From Pseudomonas lactucae (lineage in GTDB: Bacteria; Pseudomonadota; Gammaproteobacteria; Pseudomonadales; Pseudomonadaceae): a stretch of DNA of 44,321 nucleotides. The notes beneath the pieces are model-generated. The model searched no databases, had not been told where the DNA came from, and was given only the letters and a program-made list of their open reading frames with translations. The stretch is from positions 1 through 44,321 of the forward strand of contig NZ_JAFHKI010000057.1 of the NCBI RefSeq assembly GCF_016937615.1, read 5' to 3'. Positions within the stretch are counted from its first letter, which is position 1; the number at the start of each line of letters is the position of its first letter. Made by a program: the position numbers and the translations under genes. This document shows, piece by piece, positions 1 through 8,678 of this stretch.

Positions 1-29
1 GACTTTGAAAGGGGTAAAAAGTGACCTGT

Positions 30-126
30 TGGCGAGGGAGCTTGCTCCCGTTGGACTGCGCAGCAGTCCCCATTTCCCATTTTTAGGGCCGCTTCGCACC
101 CCAGCGGGAGCAAGCTCCCTCGCCAC
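30..126. repeat. REPIN-like palindromic intergenic repeat, copy 1
   Basis: Two short palindromes face each other. The left arm (30-50) contains GGGAGCTTGCTCCC and the right arm (105-125) contains its inverted counterpart GGGAGCAAGCTCCC, with a GCAGCAGTCCC/GGGCCGCTTCGC hairpin between them. The first ~41 bases are the same as in the copy at 13953-14055. Such elements are common between genes in fluorescens-group Pseudomonas. It lies just downstream of hpaI and may help end or stabilise that transcript. Confidence 0.85.
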
Positions 127-148
127 GGGTCGCTTTTCATTTGCACTC

Positions 149-952
149 TTAGTAGATAGCCCCCGCCGCGCTGGCCGGCGCCGCTGAACCCTTGAACGCC
201 GCCGCCAGGCTTTGCAGCCCACGCATCAGCACCGTGGTGTCCACGCCCACGGCGACGAACGCCGCGCCCAACTCAATGTAACGCCGCGCCAACGCCGGGT
301 CGGCGCTCAGAATGCCGGCGGCCTTGCCGGCTTGGCGGATGCGTGCGATGGCGTCTTCGATCGCCGCCTGCACCTCGGGATGCCCTGGGTTGCCGCGATG
401 GCCCATCGAGGCGCTCAGGTCGGCCGGCCCGATGAACACGCCGTCGACGCCTTCCACGGCCGCGATTGCATCCAGGTTGGCCAGGCCTTCACGGTTTTCG
501 ATCTGCACCAGCAGGCACATCTGCTCATCGGCCTTGTCGAGGTACCCGGCGATGCTGTTCCAGCGCGATGCGCGTGCCAGCGCACTGCCGACGCCGCGCA
601 CCCCCTTGGGCGGGTAGTGGATGGCGCTCACCAGTGCCTGCGCCTGCGCGGCGCTCTCGACCATGGGCACCAGCAACGTCTGTGCGCCGATGTCGAGCAC
701 TTGCTTGATCAGCGCCGTGTCGCCGATGACCGGGCGAATCACCGGATGGCTGGGGTAGGGCGCCACGGCCTGGAGTTGGCCGAGCATGCCGCGCAGGTCG
801 TTGGGCGCATGTTCGCCGTCAATCAGCAGCCAATCGAAGCCGGCGTTGGCGGCCAGTTCCGCGCAGTAGGCATCGGCCAGTCCCAGCCACAGGCCGATCT
901 GGGCTTCACCGCTGCACAGGCGTTGTTTGAAGGTGTTCACAGGCATATCCAT
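149..952 (-). CDS. hpaI: 4-hydroxy-2-oxoheptanedioate aldolase HpaI
   Basis: This is the class II pyruvate aldolase that splits 4-hydroxy-2-oxoheptane-1,7-dioate into pyruvate and succinate semialdehyde, the last step of homoprotocatechuate meta-cleavage. The 267 residues match the HpcH/HpaI family along the whole length. Visible family motifs are [11 protein letters not shown] near residue 45, [10 protein letters not shown] near 95, [16 protein letters not shown] near 120, and the metal/substrate segment VQIENREGL followed by [14 protein letters not shown]. The ATG at 952 has a GGAGG eight bases upstream, so it is preferred over the ATG six bases inside. It is the promoter-distal gene of the operon, 15 bp after hpaH. 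Confidence 0.96.
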   Translation of the reverse strand: MDMPVNTFKQRLCSGEAQIGLWLGLADAYCAELAANAGFDWLLIDGEHAPNDLRGMLGQLQAVAPYPSHPVIRPVIGDTALIKQVLDIGAQTLLVPMVESAAQAQALVSAIHYPPKGVRGVGSALARASRWNSIAGYLDKADEQMCLLVQIENREGLANLDAIAAVEGVDGVFIGPADLSASMGHRGNPGHPEVQAAIEDAIARIRQAGKAAGILSADPALARRYIELGAAFVAVGVDTTVLMRGLQSLAAAFKGSAAPASAAGAIY

Positions 953-967
953 CGAGCCGTCCTCCGC

Positions 968-1771
968 TTACACAAAACGACAGGCGATCGAGCCGAGCAT
1001 GTCGTAGTCGACATGGAAGGTATCGCCGGGGTTGGCCGCCACCGGGCGGGTGAAGGAGCCGCCCAGAATGATCTGCCCCGGTTGCAGGGTCACGTCATAG
1101 GCGGCCAGCTTATTGGCGAGCCAGGCCACGCCCTTGGCCGGGTGGTTGAGCACGGCGGCCGACACGCCGGATTCTTCGATCACACCATTGCGGTAGAGCA
1201 CGGCGGGCACCTTGCGCAGGTCGATCTCGGTGGGGCGCACGGCGCGCCCGCCCATCACCACGCCGGCGTTGGCCGCGTTATCGGAAATGGTGTCGAACAC
1301 CTTGCGGGTCGCCTGGGTGTGCGGGTCGACCTGTTGGATGCGCGCATCAATGATCTCCAGCGCCGGGATCACCCATTCGGTGGCATCGAGCACGTCGAAC
1401 AGGGTCACATTTGGGCCTTTCAACGGCTTGCCCAGGATGAACGCCAACTCGACCTCGACCCGCGGCACGATAAAACGCTCGAAGGGGATGTCGGTGCCTT
1501 CGTCGAAGAACATGTCATCGAGCAGCGCACCGTAATCCGGCTCGGTGATGTTGGAAGACACCTGCATGGCGCGTGAAGTCAGGCCGATCTTGTGACCGAC
1601 CAGCTTGCGCCCGTCCTTGATTTTCTGGGCGACCCACGCGCGCTGGATGGCGTAGGCGTCGTCAAGGGTGATTGCCGGGTGTTCCAGGGAGAACTGGCGC
1701 ACCTGTTCCCGGGAACGTTCCGCCTGGTCGAGGCGGACGGCGGCTTGTTGGATAAGCTGTTGATCGAGCAT
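968..1771 (-). CDS. hpaH: 2-oxo-hept-4-ene-1,7-dioate hydratase HpaH
   Basis: This enzyme hydrates 2-oxohept-3/4-enedioate to 4-hydroxy-2-oxoheptanedioate, the substrate of HpaI. The 267-residue protein belongs to the MhpD/HpcG hydratase branch of the FAH-like fold. Recognisable stretches are [22 protein letters not shown] near residue 43, [16 protein letters not shown] near 75, the acidic pair in [17 protein letters not shown] near 105, and [29 protein letters not shown] near the C-terminus. It sits between hpaX and hpaI with gaps of 12-15 bp, so co-translation in the operon is likely. Length and ends are normal for the family. Confidence 0.95.
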   Translation of the reverse strand: MLDQQLIQQAAVRLDQAERSREQVRQFSLEHPAITLDDAYAIQRAWVAQKIKDGRKLVGHKIGLTSRAMQVSSNITEPDYGALLDDMFFDEGTDIPFERFIVPRVEVELAFILGKPLKGPNVTLFDVLDATEWVIPALEIIDARIQQVDPHTQATRKVFDTISDNAANAGVVMGGRAVRPTEIDLRKVPAVLYRNGVIEESGVSAAVLNHPAKGVAWLANKLAAYDVTLQPGQIILGGSFTRPVAANPGDTFHVDYDMLGSIACRFV

Positions 1772-1783
1772 GACAAGGTTCTC

Positions 1784-3088
1784 TCAGTGAGGGTTGACGA
1801 TGGCCGCCTGGGTGCGCAGCACCAGCACGCCACCGAGTGCAATGAGCAATGCCAGGGCGTAGAGGGCCAGGCTGGCGCTGTGGGTGGTGTCGCGCATCCA
1901 GCCGATCAGGTAGGGCGCGAAGAACGAAGCGATGCTGCCGAAGGAGCTGATCAAGGCGATGCCGGCGGCCTGGGTGTGGTTGGACAGGAACGCCGGAGGC
2001 AGTTGCCAGAACATCGGCAGCGCCGCGCTGGCGCCCATGCCGGCGATGATCAGGCCGCCCAGCACCAGGGTCGGGTTGGTGGGGGCGAGCCCGGCGATGG
2101 CAATGCCGCCCGCCGACATCAATAACGGCACGCACAGGTGCCAGCGGCGTTCGCGGTGGCGATCGGACGAGCGCCCGCAGCCGATCATGAAAAAGCAGCC
2201 GGCCAGGTACGGCACCGCGCTGAGCAGGCCAACCTTGCCGTCGCTGCCGACCCCGGCGCCGTGGATCAGCGTCGGCATCCAGAACGCCAGGGTATTGACC
2301 GCCAGCATCACCGCGAAATACACCGCCACCAACAGCCACACTTGCCGGTTGTGCAGAATGGCGGAGAACGAGGTGATGGATTTGCGCTGTTCTTCGCTGT
2401 GCAGTTGCTCGCGCAGTTGTTGCTTTTGCGCGGGTGTCAGCCAGGTGACACGCTCGAAACTGTCCGGCAGGCATTTGAGCACCACCAGCCCGAGCAGGAT
2501 GACCGGCGCGCCCTCGATCACAAACATCCACTGCCAGCCGCGCAGGCCGCCCAGGTCATGAAAGTGCTCAAGGATGCCGCCCGAGAGCGGCCCGCCGATC
2601 ACCCCGGCCATAGGCACCGCAATCGCAAACAACGCCGTGATCTGCGCACGCCGCCCAGCCGGGTACCAGCGGTTCAGGAACACCAGGATGCCCGGAAAGA
2701 AACCCGCTTCGGCCACCCCGAGCAAAAAGCGCAGCACATAGAAGCCCGTCGCGCTGTCGACCAGGAACATACAGGTCGACAGCGCGCCCCACACCACCAT
2801 CAGCGTGGCGATCCAGCGTCGCGGGCCAACACGGTCCAGGGCCATGTTGCTTGGTACGCCGAACAGCGCGTAGGCGATGAAGAACAGACCGGCACCGAAG
2901 CCATAGACGGTGTCGCTGAAATTGAGGTCGGTGCTCATCTGCATCTTGGCGAAGCCGATGTTGATGCGGTCGAGGTGCGCGAACAGGTAGCAGATCAACA
3001 ACAGCGGCATCAGCCGCCAGGTGATGGTGCTGTGGGTGCGATCGCGGACGACGCGCGCAAGGGTGTCGGCGGTATTGGCTGTGCTCAT
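1784..3088 (-). CDS. hpaX: MFS transporter, 4-hydroxyphenylacetate/homoprotocatechuate permease HpaX
   Basis: This is an inner-membrane proton-coupled aromatic-acid permease of the anion:cation symporter branch of the major facilitator superfamily. The 434 residues hold about 12 hydrophobic segments. Typical family sequences are LLICYLFAHLDRINIGFAKMQM in TM1, DRVGPRRWIATLMVVWG in the 2-3 loop, and GVAEAGFFPGILVFLNRWYP near residue 140. It lies inside the hpa operon between hpaF and hpaH, so import of 4-hydroxyphenylacetate or homoprotocatechuate is the natural role. In enterobacterial clusters hpaX follows hpaI instead, so the order here differs. The start at 3088 (MSTANTADTL) gives the short polar N-terminus expected. 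Confidence 0.9.
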   Translation of the reverse strand: MSTANTADTLARVVRDRTHSTITWRLMPLLLICYLFAHLDRINIGFAKMQMSTDLNFSDTVYGFGAGLFFIAYALFGVPSNMALDRVGPRRWIATLMVVWGALSTCMFLVDSATGFYVLRFLLGVAEAGFFPGILVFLNRWYPAGRRAQITALFAIAVPMAGVIGGPLSGGILEHFHDLGGLRGWQWMFVIEGAPVILLGLVVLKCLPDSFERVTWLTPAQKQQLREQLHSEEQRKSITSFSAILHNRQVWLLVAVYFAVMLAVNTLAFWMPTLIHGAGVGSDGKVGLLSAVPYLAGCFFMIGCGRSSDRHRERRWHLCVPLLMSAGGIAIAGLAPTNPTLVLGGLIIAGMGASAALPMFWQLPPAFLSNHTQAAGIALISSFGSIASFFAPYLIGWMRDTTHSASLALYALALLIALGGVLVLRTQAAIVNPH

Positions 3089-3139
3089 GGTTTTATACTT
3101 TTTGTCTGAGAGGCCGATGGAACGAACGGGCTGGGCGGG

Positions 3140-3532
3140 TTAACTCACCTGCGCCTTAAGGAAGGCGTGCACATTGTTCTGCTTGAAATTGAGCTGCTCG
3201 TGCAGTTCGATCATTTCAAACGACAAGGCCAGCAGGCGTTGGGCTTGCAGCTCGGCGAAGTGCGCGGTGATCACCTCGAAGAGTTTTTCGGCGACCTTCT
3301 GTCGGGTTGCCAGGTCACGGCCATGACCGACCTTGAGCGTCATGTGCACGAAGGCGTAGTCATGCTTGCCGTCGGCCATGCGCCAAGTGTCCAGGCGCAC
3401 ACCGCGGCTGCGGATGCCGCCCAGCGGGAACACGCCGCTGTCGCCCAGGGTGGCGTGGACTTTTTCGAACAGGCCCGGCAGGTCCGCCTGCTGTTCGAGG
3501 TTGTCGGTGTACTCAGCGATGAAGTGGGGCAT
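3140..3532 (-). CDS. hpaF: 5-carboxymethyl-2-hydroxymuconate delta-isomerase HpaF
   Basis: This small isomerase of the tautomerase superfamily converts 5-carboxymethyl-2-hydroxymuconate to 5-oxo-pent-3-ene-1,2,5-tricarboxylate in the cytoplasm. Pro1 is the family's catalytic residue after removal of Met. The ATG at 3532 puts MPHFIAEYTDN at the N-terminus, as in the family, and AGGAGG lies 5-6 bases upstream. A longer in-frame start at 3565 would add 11 residues and bury Pro1, so it is rejected. The protein is 130 residues, close to the family norm. It lies between hpaD and hpaX in the operon; the 85 bp before it contain a hairpin repeat. Confidence 0.93.
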   Translation of the reverse strand: MPHFIAEYTDNLEQQADLPGLFEKVHATLGDSGVFPLGGIRSRGVRLDTWRMADGKHDYAFVHMTLKVGHGRDLATRQKVAEKLFEVITAHFAELQAQRLLALSFEMIELHEQLNFKQNNVHAFLKAQVS

Positions 3533-3550
3533 GGGACCTCCTGCGTCGGT

Positions 3551-3610
3551 AGCTTTTAGCTTCAAGCGGCAAGTGAGTGTGGTCGGCTTGTAGCTTGAAA
3601 CTTGCCGCTG
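3551..3610. repeat. intra-operon inverted repeat between hpaD and hpaF
   Basis: The sequence AGCGGCAAGT (3565-3574) is followed by its reverse complement ACTTGCCGCT (3600-3609). A second pair, AGCTTCAAG near 3560 and CTTGTAGCTTGAA near 3588, also supports a stem. The transcript of the hpa operon would fold here. It resembles the AGCTTCAAGC-type intergenic repeats common in Pseudomonas and may adjust relative expression of hpaD and downstream genes. Confidence 0.6.
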
Positions 3611-3617
3611 CTCTCAT

Positions 3618-4475
3618 TCAAACCGGGAAAATGGCGTTGATCTGTCCGGTGCCCGAGCTGCCGAAGGGTTCGGTGATGATCTCGGCGGGCTGGGTGTAGT
3701 CCGGCCCACCGAGCAACCCCAACAGCATGGCGGTGTCGTGCATCTTGCCTTCGCCAAAGCAGTGCTCGGCGTAGTCGGGGAGCATGGCGCAGAACTCTTT
3801 CCAGCGACCCTGGCGCCACAGTTCCACCACGTGCAGGTCGACCTGTTTGTCGAACTCGCGCGTCCAGTTATGAATATTGGCTTCGGCGTTGCGATCGTCT
3901 GAGAAACGGTGCGACAGCGACCCCGAGGCCAGCACCACGACTTTGCGGTCGCTCTTTTCGATGGCGCGGCGCACGGCGGCGCCGAAGGTGAAGCTGTCTT
4001 GCAGACGATGCCAGGCGCACCAGGCGGCAATCGACACCACGTTGAATTTTTGATCGTCCGGCACGCCCATGTGCATGTAGCGCATCGGCACCAGCGTGCC
4101 GTATTCCAGCTCCAGGCTCGGAATGTTGTGGGCCAGGGTGCGCACGTCGGCCGCATTGGCCTCCAGCGCAATCAGCTCGCCCAGCTCCGGGCAGCCCGGG
4201 TACTCGTACTCCATGTTCTTGATGAAGTGCGGCAGTTCGTTGCTGGTGTAGATACCCTTGAAGTGCTCGCCACTGTTGACGTGGTAAGCGCTGTTGACCA
4301 GCCAGTGCACATCGAACACCACGGCGGTATCTGCGCCCAGTTCGCGGGCACGCCGGCCGATTTCCTTGTGGCCGGCAATCGCCGCCTCACGGCAGCCATG
4401 GTGTTTGCCGGGCAGCTCCGACAAATACATCGAGGGAACGTGGCAGATTTTCGCGGCCAGGACGACTTCGCCCAT
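3618..4475 (-). CDS. hpaD: 3,4-dihydroxyphenylacetate 2,3-dioxygenase HpaD
   Basis: This ring-cleaving extradiol dioxygenase opens homoprotocatechuate to 5-carboxymethyl-2-hydroxymuconic semialdehyde. The 285 residues follow the LigB-type (class III) HpaD/HpcB family from end to end. Visible conserved segments are AAKICHVPSMYLSELPGKHHG at the N-terminus, AVVFDVHWLVNSAYHVN with likely iron-ligand histidines, YTSNELPHFI, HNIPSLELEYGTLVPMRYM, and VVLASGSLSHRFSDD. The C-terminus (SSGTGQINAIFPV) is also typical. It follows hpaE by 47 bp in the operon. The start at 4475 is the family start. Confidence 0.96.
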   Translation of the reverse strand: MGEVVLAAKICHVPSMYLSELPGKHHGCREAAIAGHKEIGRRARELGADTAVVFDVHWLVNSAYHVNSGEHFKGIYTSNELPHFIKNMEYEYPGCPELGELIALEANAADVRTLAHNIPSLELEYGTLVPMRYMHMGVPDDQKFNVVSIAAWCAWHRLQDSFTFGAAVRRAIEKSDRKVVVLASGSLSHRFSDDRNAEANIHNWTREFDKQVDLHVVELWRQGRWKEFCAMLPDYAEHCFGEGKMHDTAMLLGLLGGPDYTQPAEIITEPFGSSGTGQINAIFPV

Positions 4476-4522
4476 GATGATTCTCCTGAAATTGTTGTTG
4501 TCTTAGGGGATTTTGGTGTTGC

Positions 4523-5983
4523 TCAGACGCCCCAGCGTGGAATGTGATGGCTGCCCATCGAGATGCATACGTTCTTGATCTCGGCGAACACCTCGAAGCT
4601 GTATTGGCCGCCTTCACGGCCGGTGCCGGAACCTTTCACCCCGCCGAACGGTTGGCGCAGGTCGCGCACGTTCTGGCTGTTGATGAACACCATGCCGGCT
4701 TCGATGCCATAGGCCAGACGATGCGCCTTGCCGATGTCCTGGGTCCAGATGTAGGACGCCAGGCCGTATTCGGTATCGTTGGCCAATTGCAGCGCTTCGG
4801 CTTCGTCCTTGAACGGAATCAGGCACACCACCGGCCCGAAGATTTCTTCCTGGGCGATGCGCATGTTGTTGTTCACATCGGCAAATACCGTCGGCTGGAT
4901 GAACTGCCCTTTGCTCAAGTGCGCCGCCAGGTTGGCCGGGCGCTCCAGGCCGCCGGCGAGGAGGGTGGCGCCTTCTTCGAGGCCGATCTTGATGTAACCG
5001 GTGACCTTGTCGTAGTGGGCCTGGGTGATCATCGAGCCGACCTGGGTCTTCGGGTCTTGCGGGTCGCCGACAATCAGGCGTTTGGCGCGCGCGGCGAACT
5101 CAGCCACGAACTGCGGGTAAACGCTTTCCTGGATAAAGATCCGGCTGCCGGCGGTGCAACGTTCGCCGTTGAGCGAGAAAATCGTGAACAGCGCCGCGTC
5201 GAGGGCGCGCTCCAGGTCGGCGTCTTCGAAGATCAGCACCGGCGACTTGCCGCCCAGTTCCATGGAGTACTTTTTCAGGCCCGCGGTCTGCATGATCTTC
5301 TTGCCGGTGGCGGTGCCGCCGGTGAAGGAAATCGCGCGCACGTCCGGATGGCGCACCAGCGCATCGCCGGCGGTGGCGCCGTAACCCTGGATCACGTTCA
5401 ACACGCCGTTGGGGATACCGGCTTCGACGGCCAGGCGCCCCAGTTCGTTGGCGGTCAGCGGTGACAGCTCGGACATCTTCAGCACGGCGGTATTGCCCAG
5501 CGCCAGGCACGGCGCGGTCTTCCAGGTGGCCGTCATGAACGGCACGTTCCACGGCGAGACCAACGCGCACACCCCTACGGGTTGGTACAGCGTGTAGTTG
5601 AGCATCTGGTCATCGACCGGGTAACTGTGCCCGTCCATGCGCGTGCAGACTTCTGCGAAGAAGTCGAAGTTGTGCGATGCGCGTGGGATCAACACGTTTT
5701 TGGTCTGGTGAATCGGCAGGCCGGTGTCGAGGGTTTCCAGTTCGGCCAGGCGCGGCACGTTCTGTTCGATCAGCTCGCCGAGTTTGCGCATCAGGCGCGC
5801 ACGTTCCTTGGCCGGGGTGCCGGCCCACTTTGGAAAGGCTTCCTTGGCCGCCGCCACCGCCTGCGCCACTTCATCGGCGCCGCCGCTGGCGACTTCACCG
5901 ATGGCTTCGCCAGTGGCCGGGTTGTAGTTGACGAACACATCTTTGCTTTCGACCTCACGGCCGTTGATCCAATGTTTGATCAT
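4523..5983 (-). CDS. hpaE: 5-carboxymethyl-2-hydroxymuconate semialdehyde dehydrogenase HpaE
   Basis: This NAD-dependent aldehyde dehydrogenase oxidises the HpaD ring-cleavage product to 5-carboxymethyl-2-hydroxymuconate. The protein is 486 residues from the ATG at 5983 (MIKHWINGREVES); a TTG three codons earlier would overlap the hpaG2 stop and is less likely. Family marks are SPWNVPFMTATWK, FTGGTATGKKIM, the catalytic Glu in YSMELGGKSPV and the catalytic Cys in NGERCTAGSRI. The C-terminus FGGVKGSGTGREGGQYSFEVFAEIKNVCISMG is almost diagnostic for HpaE. The gap to hpaG2 is 5 bp, so the two are probably translationally coupled. Confidence 0.96.
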   Translation of the reverse strand: MIKHWINGREVESKDVFVNYNPATGEAIGEVASGGADEVAQAVAAAKEAFPKWAGTPAKERARLMRKLGELIEQNVPRLAELETLDTGLPIHQTKNVLIPRASHNFDFFAEVCTRMDGHSYPVDDQMLNYTLYQPVGVCALVSPWNVPFMTATWKTAPCLALGNTAVLKMSELSPLTANELGRLAVEAGIPNGVLNVIQGYGATAGDALVRHPDVRAISFTGGTATGKKIMQTAGLKKYSMELGGKSPVLIFEDADLERALDAALFTIFSLNGERCTAGSRIFIQESVYPQFVAEFAARAKRLIVGDPQDPKTQVGSMITQAHYDKVTGYIKIGLEEGATLLAGGLERPANLAAHLSKGQFIQPTVFADVNNNMRIAQEEIFGPVVCLIPFKDEAEALQLANDTEYGLASYIWTQDIGKAHRLAYGIEAGMVFINSQNVRDLRQPFGGVKGSGTGREGGQYSFEVFAEIKNVCISMGSHHIPRWGV

Positions 5984-5988
5984 GCTGC

Positions 5989-6759
5989 TCAAGCCTCTGT
6001 ACGGGCGTTGAAGAACGCCGCTTCGCTGACAATTCGATTGACCAGGCGGCCTACGCCTTCAACCTCCACCACCACTTCATCGCCGGGCACCACATCCGCG
6101 AGGCCTTCCGGCGTGCCGGTGGCAATCATGTCGCCGGGTTGCAGGGTCATGAAGCCGGACAGGTATTCGATCAGGTAGGGGATGTCGAAAATCATGTCCT
6201 TGGTGCTGCCTTCCTGGCGCAGCTCACCGTTGATCCAGGTGCGCAGTGTCAGGTTGCTCGGGTCGGGCACATCGGCCACATCGACGATCCACGGGCCGAC
6301 CGGTGTGGTGGCGTCGCGGTTTTTCACGCGCAGGTTGGGGCGGTAGTAGTTTTCCAGGTAGTCACGAATGGCGTAGTCGTTGCACACCGTGTAGCCGGCC
6401 ACGTAGTCCAGGGCGTGTTCGCGCTTGACGTTGCGCGCCGGCTTGCCGATCACGGCCACCAGTTCACACTCGTAGTGCATGTAGGCGACGTTATCCGGGC
6501 GCCAGGTCACCTGGTTGTGGCCGGTATAGGTGCCGGGGGATTTGATGAAGGCCAGCGGCTCGGTGGGCGGCTTGAACGCCAGTTCGGCGGCGTGGTCGGC
6601 GTAGTTCAGGCCCAGGGCGAACATGCTGCCGGTGGCCGGTGGCAGCCACTGCACCTGGTCTTCGGCCAGCAGCCGACCATCGGCCAGGCGCACGGCGTTG
6701 TTGTCTTCGACATGGGCGAGGTGGACTTCGCCTTCAAACTGGATACGGGCGTGTTTCAT
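5989..6759 (-). CDS. hpaG2: 4-hydroxyphenylacetate degradation isomerase/decarboxylase, HpaG2 half
   Basis: This member of the fumarylacetoacetate hydrolase (FAH) family corresponds to the C-terminal half of the bifunctional HpaG/HpcE enzyme of enterobacteria. Together with HpaG1 it decarboxylates 5-oxo-pent-3-ene-1,2,5-tricarboxylate and isomerises the product. The 256 residues contain the FAH metal-binding signature MHYECELVAVIGKPARN near residue 95, GYTVCNDYAIRDYL, KNRDATTPVGPWIV, and GDMIATGTPEGLADVVPGD. It follows hpaG1 by 11 bp and ends 5 bp before hpaE. Here the two halves are separate genes, as is usual in Pseudomonas. Confidence 0.94.
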   Translation of the reverse strand: MKHARIQFEGEVHLAHVEDNNAVRLADGRLLAEDQVQWLPPATGSMFALGLNYADHAAELAFKPPTEPLAFIKSPGTYTGHNQVTWRPDNVAYMHYECELVAVIGKPARNVKREHALDYVAGYTVCNDYAIRDYLENYYRPNLRVKNRDATTPVGPWIVDVADVPDPSNLTLRTWINGELRQEGSTKDMIFDIPYLIEYLSGFMTLQPGDMIATGTPEGLADVVPGDEVVVEVEGVGRLVNRIVSEAAFFNARTEA

Positions 6760-6770
6760 ACAAGCTCCTG

Positions 6771-7430
6771 TTACTCGGCCACGACGTGGTTGGCGAGGCG
6801 GCCCAAACCGCTGATTTCAACTTCAAGGGTGTCGCCCGGCTGCACGTCGACGCGACCTTCCGGGGTGCCGGTGATCAGTACGTCACCGGCGTGCAGGGTC
6901 ATGAACTCGCTGATTTCGGCGATCAGCAAAGGAATGTTGCGCACCAGGTTGGCGGTGGTGTTTTGCTGGCGAATCTCACCGTTGACGTACAGCGTGATCG
7001 CCAGGGCGTGCGGGTCTTTGATCTGCGCGGCGGGGACCAACTCGGGCCCGACCGCACAAAAACCGTCACGGCATTTGGCTTTGACGGCAGGGCGGTAGTA
7101 GCTGTCTTCCGGCAGGCTGAATTCATTGACGATGGTGTAGCCGGCAACGTAATCGAGGGCATCGGCCGCGCTCACGCGGCTGGCGTTCTTGCCCATCACC
7201 ACGCCGAGCGCCGGGCCGGGTTGCAAACGTTCGCCCTGGCCTGGATGCACCACCGCGGCGCCGTGCTGATTGCGCGTGTTGGGCGTCTTGATAAACAGCA
7301 CCGGTTTGACCGGCGGCTTTTGATACGGCGGCTGTTCGAATTCGGCGAGACGCTGTTTGAGCAGCCCCTGGTAGTTCAGTGCGACACCGAACAGGGTGCC
7401 GGTGGCAACGTCATGCAAGGCACGGCTCAT
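6771..7430 (-). CDS. hpaG1: 4-hydroxyphenylacetate degradation isomerase/decarboxylase, HpaG1 half
   Basis: This is the first gene of the hpa catabolic operon. The FAH-family protein matches the N-terminal half of HpaG/HpcE and is a paralog of the adjacent HpaG2. The ATG at 7430 gives MSRALHDVATGTLFGVALNYQG, the family start, and 219 residues; an upstream in-frame start at 7451 adds only a poor leader. Visible motifs are PVLFIKTPNTR, VHPGQGERLQPGPALGVVMGK, GYTIVNEFSLPEDSYYRP, and GDVLITGTPEGRVDVQPGD. The divergent hpaA gene begins 170 bp away, and the interval holds operator-like repeats. Confidence 0.93.
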   Translation of the reverse strand: MSRALHDVATGTLFGVALNYQGLLKQRLAEFEQPPYQKPPVKPVLFIKTPNTRNQHGAAVVHPGQGERLQPGPALGVVMGKNASRVSAADALDYVAGYTIVNEFSLPEDSYYRPAVKAKCRDGFCAVGPELVPAAQIKDPHALAITLYVNGEIRQQNTTANLVRNIPLLIAEISEFMTLHAGDVLITGTPEGRVDVQPGDTLEVEISGLGRLANHVVAE

Positions 7431-7466
7431 GCTTTCTCCTGGCAGAGCCATGGGGCTCCGATTTTT

Positions 7467-7501
7467 GTTAATGTGTTAACAGTTATAATTAAGATGTTAA
7501 C
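7467..7501. promoter_or_regulatory. candidate hpa operator: two direct repeats spaced 21 bp
   Basis: GTTAATGTGTTAAC (7467-7480) and ATTAAGATGTTAAC (7488-7501) share the pattern TTAAnnTGTTAAC. Their starts are 21 bp apart, which is two helical turns and puts both on one face of DNA. They flank a TATAAT-like hexamer (7484-7489) in the AT-rich divergent region between hpaG1 and hpaA. MarR-type HpaR repressors act on this intergenic region in other bacteria, so HpaR or HpaA binding is a fair inference. No footprint evidence exists here. Confidence 0.55.
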
Positions 7502-7600
7502 TATCGTCAAGCGTGGCAGACTGTCTTCACGGTGGTTGCGCTGCGCGATTCGGTGCAGGATGAGCACCACGGCAATCACAATAAAAACGAGCAGCGTGCG

Positions 7601-8506
7601 ATGACCGACCGTCAACCGATCCCGAACATCAACATCGGCCAGGTGTACGACCAGCGCTACAGCGACGCGCAGGTGCATTACGACCGGCTGGCCAACCTGG
7701 CGGGTTTCTTCGGGCGCAACATGCCGGTGCACCGGCACGACCGGTTCTTTCAGGTGCACTACGTCAAGAGCGGCACGGTGCGCGTGTACCTGGACGACCA
7801 GCAGTACGTCGAGTCCGGGCCGATGTTTTTCCTCACGCCGCCCACCGTGCCGCACGCTTTTGTGACCGAGGCCGACAGCGACGGGCACGTGTTGACGGTG
7901 CGTCAGCAACTGGTCTGGCAATTGATCGCGACCGACCCCAGCCTGGCACCGGCCGGGGCACAGCTGCCGGCGGCGTGTGTCGCGCTGGCGCGCCTGGGGC
8001 CGCACAATGCGGGTGAAATACGCCGGCTGGATTTTCTGTTCGATGAATTGAGCGAAGAGGTGGACGCCCAGCGCCCAGGGCATGGCGCTGCCCTGGACAG
8101 CTTGACGCGCTTGATCATGGTCAGCCTGTTGCGGCTGTGCTCCCATTCGTTGAAAGCCACGCCGGCGCGGCACGAAGACTTGAAGATTTTTCACCGTTTC
8201 AACGAACTGATCGAAGCGCACTACCTGCAGCACTGGCCGTTGTCGCGGTATGCGCAAGGCATCGGTGTGACCGAGGCGCGACTCAACGATGTGTGCCGAC
8301 GCATCGCCGACCTGCCGTCCAAGCGCCTGATCCTGGAACGCCTGATGCAGGAGGCCAAACGCCTGCTGCTGTTCACCGGCAGCTCCGCCAACGAAATCTG
8401 CTATCAGCTCGGGTTCAAGGATCCTGCCTATTTCAGTCGGTTTTTCCAGCGCTACGCACAGCTCACTCCGGGGGAGTATCGCCAGCGGCAATTGGGTTTG
8501 CGTTGA
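7601..8506 (+). CDS. hpaA: AraC-family activator HpaA of 4-hydroxyphenylacetate catabolism
   Basis: HpaA proteins sense 4-hydroxyphenylacetate and activate the hydroxylase genes. This 301-residue protein starts MTDRQPIPNINIGQVYDQRYSDAQVHYDRL, the family's typical N-terminus; an earlier in-frame start at 7532 adds an unlike leader. An AraC cupin sensor domain (NMPVHRHDRFFQVHYVKSGTVRVYLD near residue 45) is followed by a C-terminal double helix-turn-helix ending ANEICYQLGFKDPAYFSRFFQRYAQLTPGEYRQRQ. It is divergent from the hpa operon. The hydroxylase genes hpaBC that it normally controls are not in the window. Confidence 0.92.
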   Translation: MTDRQPIPNINIGQVYDQRYSDAQVHYDRLANLAGFFGRNMPVHRHDRFFQVHYVKSGTVRVYLDDQQYVESGPMFFLTPPTVPHAFVTEADSDGHVLTVRQQLVWQLIATDPSLAPAGAQLPAACVALARLGPHNAGEIRRLDFLFDELSEEVDAQRPGHGAALDSLTRLIMVSLLRLCSHSLKATPARHEDLKIFHRFNELIEAHYLQHWPLSRYAQGIGVTEARLNDVCRRIADLPSKRLILERLMQEAKRLLLFTGSSANEICYQLGFKDPAYFSRFFQRYAQLTPGEYRQRQLGLR

Positions 8507-8678
8507 GCCAGGCATGGGCCGTTGCGCCTTGGTGTTGTTGATCTTATAGCGATCAGCATGACCAGCGCGGCGCTTGGACAGAATGGCTTTTACGCGGAAC
8601 CGATTGCACTTTTCACAGGCTTGCGTGCGTCGGTTGGCGACACTAAGCTGCCGACTCGCTCATCCACGTGGTGCCGAT

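Noticed and set aside
30..126. CRISPR repeats or a tRNA-like structure in the hairpin regions
   Set aside because: There is no regular repeat-spacer pattern and no cloverleaf; the pattern is a pair of inverted palindromes of the REPIN type.
212..1576. Long plus-strand open frame of 454 codons opposite hpaI and hpaH
   Set aside because: It is the antisense of two clearly recognised genes, is rich in His, Gln and Arg as GC-rich shadow frames are, and matches no family.
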